DNA of 7,198 nt, taken from NCBI GenBank assembly GCA_003486945.1, contig DNFL01000134.1:1-7198 (forward strand), written 5' to 3'. A program made the position numbers and the translations under genes. Positions within the stretch are counted from its first letter, which is position 1, and each line of letters opens with the position of its first letter. Shown piece after piece: positions 1 to 5,758 of the stretch. The DNA comes from Hyphomonas sp. Lineage in GTDB: Bacteria; Pseudomonadota; Alphaproteobacteria; Caulobacterales; Hyphomonadaceae. The notes beneath the pieces were generated by a model, which was not told the DNA's origin, made no database searches, and worked only from the letters and a program-made list of their open reading frames with translations.

Positions 1-765
1 GAGATGATGATGATCGGCGGCGCGGCGACTGGCGCATTCCTCGCGTCCAACGACTTCACCACGGTTAAGCATACGGCGGGCGATGTGGTAGCCGCCTTTG
101 CGGGCCCCAAATGGAAAAAGAAGGATTATCAGGACCTGCTCTGCCTGATGCATGAGCTGCTCACGGTCCTGAAGCAGAACCCGGTCGATATCGAAGCCCA
201 TATCGAGGCCCCGAAAGACTCGGCGATCTTCACCAAGTATCCGAAGATCCTGAAGGATCACGAAGCGATCGACATGATCTGCGACACGCTGCGCTCAATG
301 CTGATGAACTTCGACAATGTCCACCAGGTCGAAGAACTGCTGCAGAAGAATCTCGAAGCGCTTGCCGAAGAAACCCAGCACGGTTCGCATGCGCTGCAAC
401 GCATGGCTGACGCCCTGCCGGCGCTCGGCATCGTCGCGGCCGTTCTCGGCGTGATCAAGACGATGGCCTCCATCGACAAGCCGCCGGAAGTTCTTGGCGG
501 CATGATCGGCGGCGCGCTTGTCGGTACGTTCCTCGGCGTGTTCCTCGCGTATGGCATCGTCGGCCCGTTCGCGACCCGCGTTCAGCAGATCCGCGCCGAA
601 GAGCATTTCTTCTACGCGATGATCGGCGAGGTGCTGGTGTCGAACCTCCACAAGAACCCCATCAATATCGCGGTTGAAGTTGCGCGCCGTCATGCACCTG
701 GTCGCGTGCGCCCGACCTTCGACGAGATCGAACAGGCGATCAAGGAGCTGAAGAAGGCGGCATGA
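1..765 (+). CDS. motA: Flagellar stator protein MotA (5'-truncated by window edge)
   Basis: MotA is the inner-membrane subunit that, with MotB, forms the ion channel and pushes on the rotor protein FliG. The frame is open to base 1 (GAG, Glu) and the first visible Met codons at 4-12 lie inside transmembrane segment 2 (MMMIGGAATGAFLASN), so they are not the start. About 34 residues including TM1 are missing. Numbering from the Met at base 4, the cytoplasmic loop runs over residues 20-135, TM3 carries the family motif LPALGIVAAVLGV (Pro139) and TM4 has GTFLGVFLAYGIVGPFA (Pro188). These prolines are 49 residues apart, matching Pro173 and Pro222 of E. coli MotA. Glu64 falls where E. coli Glu98 is expected, but the Arg90 position appears to be Leu56 with Lys57 beside it. 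The C-terminus (RPTFDEIEQAIKELKKAA) is family-like. motB does not follow; the stop overlaps the next gene by ATGA. Identification is very secure. Confidence 0.96.
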   Translation, partial: EMMMIGGAATGAFLASNDFTTVKHTAGDVVAAFAGPKWKKKDYQDLLCLMHELLTVLKQNPVDIEAHIEAPKDSAIFTKYPKILKDHEAIDMICDTLRSMLMNFDNVHQVEELLQKNLEALAEETQHGSHALQRMADALPALGIVAAVLGVIKTMASIDKPPEVLGGMIGGALVGTFLGVFLAYGIVGPFATRVQQIRAEEHFFYAMIGEVLVSNLHKNPINIAVEVARRHAPGRVRPTFDEIEQAIKELKKAA

Positions 766-2513
766 GGCGGATTGTCTGGATTCTTGCAGGCGCCCTTGTC
801 CTGGCACAGCCTGGACTGGCGCTGAAGGACCCGCCGCCGGCACCTCCGGCGGACAACCGGTCGCAGGATCTGTCCAACGAATTCGACGCCTTTGTGCAGC
901 AGGCTCTCAAAGAGGGCCTGCTTTCCCCCGTTTCGCCGGGCGGTGCGAAGCCCGCGCAGAAGCCCGCTGTGGAGCCCGGTCCTGCAGACCTTCGCCCCGC
1001 GCCGGTACCTGAAGCGGCTGCCGCGCCGGCAGCGGTCGATTGCAATGATCCGTACCCGTTGGATTTCTCGAACCTCGCTCCTGTGGAGCGGTACTCGGAC
1101 CTCTATGAGATCCGCAATGCCATCCCGGAGGGCAGCCGGGACGCGTTCAATCCCGAACTGACCCGCGCTTACATCGCGCTCGACCTCGCCCCGGAGGCTG
1201 CCAACTCGGTGGGCCGCACATCGGCAGGGGAGGGCACGGCGCTGCTCAACCTGGCGCGTCTGATTGAACACCGCGAAAGCGCGCCGGCAGCCTATTTCGC
1301 TGAGCTGGCTAAATGCCACGCAGATGCCGTTTTCTGGCACGGCCTGTCGCTTCTGGCGGCCGGTGATGCAACCGGCGCTGCCCTGATGAACGATCATCTG
1401 TTCGTGTTCCGGCGCCTACCTTTGCAGCTGCGCGACCGGGTCGCGTTCATGGCCGTGCCTGCACTCGACGCGATTGGTGACCGTACCCTTGCCCAGAAGA
1501 TGCTGACGACCTTTACCGACGCGCAGATTGCCAATTCGGCGCAGCTGACTTTCAGCCTCGCTGTCCTCGGTCTCGGTGCCAAAGATCCGGCCGCAGAGAA
1601 GGTGATCGAAGGGTTCCTCCTTCAGTCGCGGTTTGAAGAAGCGGCGCTGTCATCCCTTGTCCGGCACAAACGGCCCGTGCGCCAGATCGTCCGTTCCATC
1701 CTCCTGGACGAGATGGTGACACGCATCGAGTTCGCCCAGAAAGATGCTGATGTGCGCGGAAACGTGCGCTTCGTGCTCGACGAGCTGAGCCGGGATTCGA
1801 TGTATGCGCCGTTGATGAAGCTGGCCGAATTACCCAGCATGCAGAGCGAAGCTGCGCATGAGGAACTCGTCCGCACGATTGCCTCGACCCTGGAGCGCGA
1901 CCTTGCCGGCGAAGACCGCCTGCGCAATCTCGCTGCGATCGAGGCCCTGCTCAACGACAAGGGTCTTCTCGATCATGCTCCGCAGCGCGAGACACTTTAC
2001 GAAAGCGCGACGAATGCCGCGATACGCCTTGGGTTCGGAACGCTGGCTGAGGCGCTCGCTGCAAAATCGGAAGGCGTCGCCGGCCTTGCTGACCAGCGCG
2101 CCCTGCTTGCCTATCGCCAGAAGGAATACGCGGCCGTCTTCGAACTCGCAGAGCGTCATCCGCAGGACCAGGGCGTCCAGCTGATTGCTGCAAAGGCTGC
2201 AATCGACCGCGCAGAAGCCGCTCGAATCGCCACCTATGAAAAACGCCTGAAGCTTGACCCCGATACGCTGCTGACCCTGATCGAGCATGATGCCGCCGGT
2301 GCGCGCTGGATGCTGTCGGAAAGCACTTACCGCTCCGCCCGCGCCCTCACGGGAGAAGCTCAGAAGGTGCGCGTTGCGCGTGTGATGCGTCTGAAGCCGT
2401 CCATCTGGCCGGAATATGAAGAGCCTTCGCGCCTGCCGGTCGCCAGCATTCCAGGCAAGCTGAACCAGTCGCGCCAGGCGATTGAGCAGCTGAAAGCGGA
2501 GGCCGCTCCCTGA
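762..2513 (+). CDS. Secreted alpha-helical protein of unassigned function, candidate stator-associated periplasmic factor
   Basis: I do not recognise a named family across its length. The 583-aa product opens with a signal peptide (RR at residues 2-3, hydrophobic 4-20, likely cleavage after A20 in QPGLA). A Pro/Ala-rich, probably disordered stretch follows (about 23-33 and 55-92), then a predicted alpha-helical body to the C-terminus. Two segments resemble tetratricopeptide helices: about 185-215, and 445-467 (ALLAYRQKEYAAVFELAERHP). There are only two cysteines, C94 and C185, which could form a periplasmic disulfide. No second membrane segment or lipobox is visible. The start overlaps the motA stop (ATGA, 762-765), with AGAAGG at 752-757 as a possible ribosome site, so translation is probably coupled to motA. 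The stop overlaps the flgF start. Its position after motA suggests a role like MotC of Sinorhizobium or MotK of Cereibacter, periplasmic proteins needed for stator function. That link is inferred from context and topology only. A general TPR scaffold is the alternative. Confidence 0.85.
   Translation: MRRIVWILAGALVLAQPGLALKDPPPAPPADNRSQDLSNEFDAFVQQALKEGLLSPVSPGGAKPAQKPAVEPGPADLRPAPVPEAAAAPAAVDCNDPYPLDFSNLAPVERYSDLYEIRNAIPEGSRDAFNPELTRAYIALDLAPEAANSVGRTSAGEGTALLNLARLIEHRESAPAAYFAELAKCHADAVFWHGLSLLAAGDATGAALMNDHLFVFRRLPLQLRDRVAFMAVPALDAIGDRTLAQKMLTTFTDAQIANSAQLTFSLAVLGLGAKDPAAEKVIEGFLLQSRFEEAALSSLVRHKRPVRQIVRSILLDEMVTRIEFAQKDADVRGNVRFVLDELSRDSMYAPLMKLAELPSMQSEAAHEELVRTIASTLERDLAGEDRLRNLAAIEALLNDKGLLDHAPQRETLYESATNAAIRLGFGTLAEALAAKSEGVAGLADQRALLAYRQKEYAAVFELAERHPQDQGVQLIAAKAAIDRAEAARIATYEKRLKLDPDTLLTLIEHDAAGARWMLSESTYRSARALTGEAQKVRVARVMRLKPSIWPEYEEPSRLPVASIPGKLNQSRQAIEQLKAEAAP
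2498..2502 (+). promoter_or_regulatory. Shine-Dalgarno site of flgF inside the preceding gene
   Basis: GGAGG lies 10 bases before the ATG at 2513, inside the last codons of the 583-aa gene. Together with the TGATG overlap of stop and start at 2511-2515 it supports this start and suggests that flgF can be translated by re-initiating or by fresh ribosome binding. Confidence 0.6.
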
Positions 2514-3226
2514 TGTCGAACTCGATCTATGCCTCTCTCGCGCGCCAGGCGGGCCTGATGCAGGAAATGCAGGTGGTCGCGAACAATCTCGCGAACGCCT
2601 CCACGACCGGATACAAGACAGACCGCGCCATCTTCGCCGAGTTCCTAGTTGCGACCGGTCCGGACAGCGACTCCCTGTCGATGGGCGGCCTTGCCGGTCA
2701 CAGCTTCAAGTTCGAACAGGGCGCGCTGCGCACTACGGGCGGCCAGTTCGATCTTGCCATCCAGGGCGACGGCTTCTTCGCGATCAACACGCCGCAGGGC
2801 CCCCGCCTGACGCGGGCTGGGCATTTCCAGCTCTCGGCTGCCGGCAACATTATCGATGCGCAGGGCAACAATGTGCTCGGCACCAGCGGTAATGCGATCA
2901 CCATCCCGCCGGAAGCTACGCAGGTCGCCATCAGCGGCGATGGCTCGGTGTCCTATGATGGCCAGCTGGTGGAGCGCATCGGCGTTTTCATGCCGCAGGG
3001 CCAGCTGCTGCGCGATTCCAACACGCTGTTCTCGGCGCCTGAAGGCTACGCGGCGGTCGAGACGACCGGCATCGTGCAGGGCGCGCTTGAATCGTCCAAC
3101 GTTTCACCGGTGCTTGAAGTGGCGCGCATGATCGAAGTGCAGCGCGCCTATGAGGCCGGTCAGTCCCTGCTGGAGAAAGAAGACCAGCGCATTAGTCAAC
3201 TCATCAGCGCCGTTCGCGAACGCTGA
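2513..3226 (+). CDS. flgF: Flagellar proximal rod protein FlgF
   Basis: FlgF is a structural subunit of the rod, the drive shaft crossing the periplasm, and is exported by the flagellar type III system without a cleaved signal. The 237 aa are close to the family length of roughly 250. The N-terminal rod motif is at residues 21-35 (VVANNLANASTTGYK), within the amphipathic helix shared by all axial proteins. The central domain contains the conserved DLAIQGDGFFAI at 80-91 and RAGHF at 101-105. The C-terminal helix has VSPVLEVARMIEVQRAYEAG (197-216), the standard rod/hook C-terminal motif. The gene overlaps its predecessor by one base and is followed after 28 bases by its paralogue flgG. FlgF is favoured over FlgG or FlgC because the N-terminus (NSIYASLARQAGLMQEM) lacks the FlgG SLxIAASGM signature and because a clear FlgG follows. 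Confidence 0.95.
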   Translation: MSNSIYASLARQAGLMQEMQVVANNLANASTTGYKTDRAIFAEFLVATGPDSDSLSMGGLAGHSFKFEQGALRTTGGQFDLAIQGDGFFAINTPQGPRLTRAGHFQLSAAGNIIDAQGNNVLGTSGNAITIPPEATQVAISGDGSVSYDGQLVERIGVFMPQGQLLRDSNTLFSAPEGYAAVETTGIVQGALESSNVSPVLEVARMIEVQRAYEAGQSLLEKEDQRISQLISAVRER

Positions 3227-3242
3227 CCGCTGAAAGTGACCT

Positions 3243-3248
3243 GAGGAG
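3243..3248 (+). promoter_or_regulatory. Strong Shine-Dalgarno site of flgG
   Basis: GAGGAG lies 6 bases before the ATG at 3255, in the only intergenic gap of the operon longer than 10 bases (3227-3254). It is the best ribosome site in the plus-strand unit and fits high demand for FlgG, the more abundant rod subunit. The gap shows no hairpin or recognisable promoter. Confidence 0.75.
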
Positions 3249-3254
3249 AATCCC

Positions 3255-4040
3255 ATGAAATCTTTGCAGATAGCCGCATCCGGGATGGCCGCACAGCAGA
3301 CGCGGGTCGAGGTCATCTCGAATAACATCGCCAACATGAGCACCGCAGCTTACCGTCCGCGTACGGCCGAGTTCTCCGATCTCATGTATCAACAATACCT
3401 GACCCCCGGCACGATCACCTCGCAGACCGGAACGGTTGTTCCCTCCGGCATCCAGATCGGCACGGGCGTGCGCCCCTCGACGGTGTCGATGGAGATCACC
3501 CAGGGGTCGCTGCGCCAGACGGATGGCGAACTGGACCTTGCCATCGATGGCGCAGGCTTCCTCGAAGTGACGCTGCCTTCCGGCGAATCCGCCTATACCC
3601 GCGACGGCAAGCTGAACCGCAGCCCGACCGGCGAGATTGTCACCATGGACGGGTTCGCGCTGGCCGACGGGATTGTCCTGCCGGAAGATGCCCGCCGGAT
3701 CACGATCAGCCGGGACGGGGAGGTGGTGGCCTATTTCGGGGACCAGACCGCAGGCCAGTCCATCGGCACAATCTCGCTGGTGCGCTTCATCAACGAACGC
3801 GGCCTTGAAGCGATCGGCGACAACATGTTCCGCGAAACCGAAGCTTCCGGCTCTCCGAACCGGCTTGTTCCGGGCACGGAAGGACTGGGCTACATCCGTC
3901 AGGGTTTCCTTGAAGATTCCGGCGTCGATGTCGTGAAGGAAATCGCCGAACTGATCGAGGCGCAGCGCGGCTATGAGCTGAATTCGAAAGTCATCTCCGC
4001 CTCCGACGAGATGATGGCTGCAACGACGCGCCTGAGGTAG
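3255..4040 (+). CDS. flgG: Flagellar distal rod protein FlgG
   Basis: FlgG forms the distal rod that passes through the P- and L-rings and joins the hook. The 261 aa match the usual 260-262. The N-terminus MKSLQIAASGMAAQQTRVEV is diagnostic for FlgG, followed by the axial motif SNNIANMSTAAYRPR (22-36). Residues 46-63 (QQYLTPGTITSQTGTVVP) align with the 18-residue FlgG-specific insert that keeps the rod straight in Salmonella. After it come SGIQIGTGVRP (64-74), DLAIDGAGFLEV (94-105) and a long C-terminal helix with VVKEIAELIEAQRGYELNSK (226-245). Small departures from the usual consensus are AAY in place of TGY/TGF after SNNIANxxT, and DSGVDVV where most relatives have xSNVxVV. The start is fixed by a GAGGAG site. 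The stop is 4 bases before flgA. Confidence 0.97.
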   Translation: MKSLQIAASGMAAQQTRVEVISNNIANMSTAAYRPRTAEFSDLMYQQYLTPGTITSQTGTVVPSGIQIGTGVRPSTVSMEITQGSLRQTDGELDLAIDGAGFLEVTLPSGESAYTRDGKLNRSPTGEIVTMDGFALADGIVLPEDARRITISRDGEVVAYFGDQTAGQSIGTISLVRFINERGLEAIGDNMFRETEASGSPNRLVPGTEGLGYIRQGFLEDSGVDVVKEIAELIEAQRGYELNSKVISASDEMMAATTRLR

Positions 4041-4044
4041 GATC

Positions 4045-4452
4045 ATGAGTTTTCTCGCCGCCCTCGGAATCGGATCGATCATCGCCCTGACCGGCGCGAA
4101 TACGCTGGTCGCCTCGGAAGTCATCAAGGCCGGCGACCCGGTCACGGTGGCAAATGCCGGCCTGCAGGACGGCGACGGGCCGGACGCCTATGACCTATTC
4201 ATCGGCCGCGAAGTGAAGCGCACCGTTTATCCGGGCCAGGCGATCACGCTCGACAATACAAAGCCGAAACGCCTCGTGACGCGCAATCAGATCGTCACGG
4301 TGAAATACGTTCAGGGCCCGCTCGAAATCTCCACCACCGGCCGCGCCATGGGCGAAGCCGCATTGAATGAACCGGTGACGGTTCTGAACCTCCAGTCCCG
4401 TCAGTTGGTTCAGGGCATCGTACAGGCTGACGGATGGGTACTTGCAAAATGA
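4045..4452 (+). CDS. flgA: Flagellar P-ring assembly chaperone FlgA (short form)
   Basis: FlgA acts in the periplasm to help FlgI polymerise into the P-ring around the rod. The product is 135 aa, much shorter than the roughly 220 aa of E. coli FlgA. It keeps the C-terminal SAF-type chaperone domain and appears to lack most of the N-terminal domain, as is usual in alphaproteobacteria. Conserved features are GREVKRTVYPGQAITLDN (54-71), NQIVTVKYVQGPLEISTTGR (81-100) with AMGEAALNEPV next, and LQSRQLVQGIV (116-126). A hydrophobic leader covers residues 2-19, with likely cleavage between A18 and A23. Unusually, there is no Lys or Arg before the hydrophobic core, yet an in-frame TGA at 4033-4035 and no start codon between it and 4045 make this the earliest start. 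The ribosome site is probably the AGG/TAGGA run at 4035-4042, overlapping the flgG stop. Confidence 0.92.
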   Translation: MSFLAALGIGSIIALTGANTLVASEVIKAGDPVTVANAGLQDGDGPDAYDLFIGREVKRTVYPGQAITLDNTKPKRLVTRNQIVTVKYVQGPLEISTTGRAMGEAALNEPVTVLNLQSRQLVQGIVQADGWVLAK

Positions 4453-5156
4453 AACACCTCTATTCGCTTTCCCTTCTCGCCGCCGCCGTCTCTGCCTGCG
4501 CCAGCTCTCCGCATCGGGGCGCCGAAGTCGCGCCGCCGCGCTTCGAGCCCTATACGGGTCCCTGGGCGCATGAGCCCGTCACGGAACCCAAGGCGCAGAA
4601 CGCTTCACTTTGGGCAACGTCTCCGGACGCACTGCTCAGCCTGCGCCGCGCCAAGGAAGTGGGCGACCTGCTCACGGTCGTGGTCGAGATGAACGATCAG
4701 GCCAGCCTGCGCAACTCGCTGACACGCAGCCGCGATTCCAGCGAGAACATGAACGTGGATGCCTTCCTCGGACTTCCGGATCTTGCCGGCGCGCTGCTGC
4801 CGAACGGAGCGTCGCTGTCTCCGGCCTATGATTATGAGCGCAATTCCAGCCTGAATGGCAGCGGCGCCGTGAACCGGGCAGAGAAGGTGACCTTCACGCT
4901 GGCCGCGCGCGTGGTCGCAGTGGAGCCGAACGGCAACCTCGTGATCCAGGGCTACCAGCAGACGCAGGTCAGCAATGAAGTCCGTTATCTGACGGTTTCC
5001 GGCGTCATCCGCGCTCAGGACATCACGCGCACGAACACGGTCTCCTACGAGAAGATCGCGGATGCGCAGATTGCCTATGTCAGCAGCGGCGACGCAACCT
5101 CAACCCCTGAAATGAAGGCCGTGCCGAAACTGCTCGACCGGTTCAACCCGTTCTAG
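4449..5156 (+). CDS. flgH: Flagellar L-ring lipoprotein FlgH
   Basis: FlgH is the outer-membrane lipoprotein forming the L-ring bushing around the distal rod. I place the start at 4449, five codons after the first in-frame ATG at 4434. This start gives an ATGA overlap with the flgA stop (4449-4452), a GGATGGG ribosome site 10 bases upstream and a classic lipoprotein leader, MKHLYSLSLLAAAVSAC, with lipobox VSAC and lipidated Cys17. The mature 219 aa show family landmarks: ASLWATSPDALLSLRRAKEVG (52-72), DLLTVVVEMNDQAS (73-86), GSGAVNRAEKVTF (137-149), the strand VVAVEPNGNLVIQGYQQTQV (155-174), and YLTVSGVIRAQDIT (180-193) then NTVSYEKIADAQIAYVSSG (196-214). It ends in the typical Pro-Phe. The C-terminal region has TPEMKAVPKLLDRF rather than the more common Gly-Trp form. 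The flgA-flgH pair is contiguous here, with no flgI between. Confidence 0.96.
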   Translation: MKHLYSLSLLAAAVSACASSPHRGAEVAPPRFEPYTGPWAHEPVTEPKAQNASLWATSPDALLSLRRAKEVGDLLTVVVEMNDQASLRNSLTRSRDSSENMNVDAFLGLPDLAGALLPNGASLSPAYDYERNSSLNGSGAVNRAEKVTFTLAARVVAVEPNGNLVIQGYQQTQVSNEVRYLTVSGVIRAQDITRTNTVSYEKIADAQIAYVSSGDATSTPEMKAVPKLLDRFNPF

Positions 5157-5166
5157 GACCTTTCCG

Positions 5167-5751
5167 ATGAAGCACATCCTCACCGCGCTAATCGCCATCG
5201 CCTGCATCGTCGCGGGTGGGGTAGGGGGTCATTTCCTGCGCTCCGCTTCCGCCAAGCCGGCGGGCGAGGCTCATGCCGAGGCCAAGGCCGACAAGGAACA
5301 TGGCAAGGAAAAGGCGGACGCTCACGGCAAGGCCGAGAAGAAAGCCGATTCGCACGGCAAATCAGACTCGCATGGCAAGGAAGAGAAGTCGAAGGGCGGC
5401 CATGGCAAGGAAGCTGCCGGCAGCTCGCAGGTGATCTACTACAAGTTCACGCGCGAGTTCGTGGTGCCGGTGATCCGTAATAACCATGTCAACAGCCTGG
5501 TGATCATCCACCTCAGTCTTGAGGCAGACGCTTCGATCTCGCAGAAGCTGTTCGAGATGGAGCCCAAGCTGCGCGACAATATCATGACCACGCTGATCAC
5601 GATCAGCAATGATGGGCGCACATTCGAAACCCTCACGGATATCGAGAGTTATGAGTCGATGCGCTCGATGATCCTGATGAACCTGAAGACCGTTGTCCCC
5701 ACCGGCATTCACAATATCCTGATCATGGACATGGCCCGTCAGGACGTCTGA
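5167..5751 (+). CDS. fliL: FliL-family flagellar motor-associated membrane protein with His/Lys-rich linker
   Basis: FliL is a single-pass inner-membrane protein whose periplasmic domain, related to stomatin/SPFH folds, surrounds and stabilises stator units. In this 194-aa product, one transmembrane helix covers about residues 4-24. Residues 25-87 are a highly charged Ala/Lys/Glu/His linker containing five HGK triplets. The FliL domain is about 90-194: YYKFTREFVVPVIRNNHVNS, then LVIIHLSLEAD (111-121), MEPKLRDNIMTTLI (131-144) and the C-terminal VPTGIHNILIMDMARQDV. The canonical LRDxIxxxL element is present. Other parts are divergent, so the label is family level. Position right after flgH agrees with the flgH-fliL order known in rhizobia. 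The start follows flgH by 10 bases, with AGGA at 5155-5158 as ribosome site overlapping the flgH stop. It is the last gene of the unit, ending 3 bases from convergent flgD. Confidence 0.87.
   Translation: MKHILTALIAIACIVAGGVGGHFLRSASAKPAGEAHAEAKADKEHGKEKADAHGKAEKKADSHGKSDSHGKEEKSKGGHGKEAAGSSQVIYYKFTREFVVPVIRNNHVNSLVIIHLSLEADASISQKLFEMEPKLRDNIMTTLITISNDGRTFETLTDIESYESMRSMILMNLKTVVPTGIHNILIMDMARQDV
5299..5409 (+). repeat. In-frame His-Gly-Lys repeat of the FliL linker
   Basis: Five HGK triplets occur at FliL residues 45-47, 53-55, 63-65, 69-71 and 79-81, spaced 8, 10, 6 and 10 residues apart. Three of them are encoded by the identical 12-mer CATGGCAAGGAA (5299, 5371, 5401). The other two use CACGGCAA (5323, 5353). 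The surrounding residues are Lys, Glu, Asp and Ala. This suggests expansion by slippage or recombination of a short unit. The His spacing could permit metal or pH sensing in the periplasm, but that is speculation. Confidence 0.85.
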
Positions 5752-5758
5752 CGGTCAG
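5748..5758. repeat. Short inverted repeat spanning the convergent fliL/flgD stops
   Basis: CTGAC-G-GTCAG is a perfect 11-base dyad containing both stop codons: TGA at 5749-5751 on plus and TGA read from 5757-5755 on minus. The one-base centre is too small for a hairpin loop and no T-run follows in either direction, so it is not an intrinsic terminator. It may be no more than a by-product of two stops facing each other. Confidence 0.5.

Noticed and set aside
1335..1352. TGGCAC hexamer as a sigma-54 promoter
   Set aside because: The -12 element (TTGC at the required spacing) is missing and it lies deep inside the 583-aa gene.
690..1397. 235-aa minus-strand open frame opposite the start of the 583-aa gene
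   Set aside because: Arg-rich shadow with no ribosome site or recognisable motif; the plus-strand frame has a signal peptide and overlaps coherently with both neighbours.
3204..4145. 313-aa open frame on the minus strand opposite flgG
   Set aside because: It covers the whole of a certain flgG and parts of its neighbours, is Arg/His/Gly-rich without family motifs, and is a usual by-product of GC-rich third positions.
5362..5712. Minus-strand open frames opposite fliL
   Set aside because: No family resemblance; fliL is supported by a membrane helix, conserved domain and operon position.
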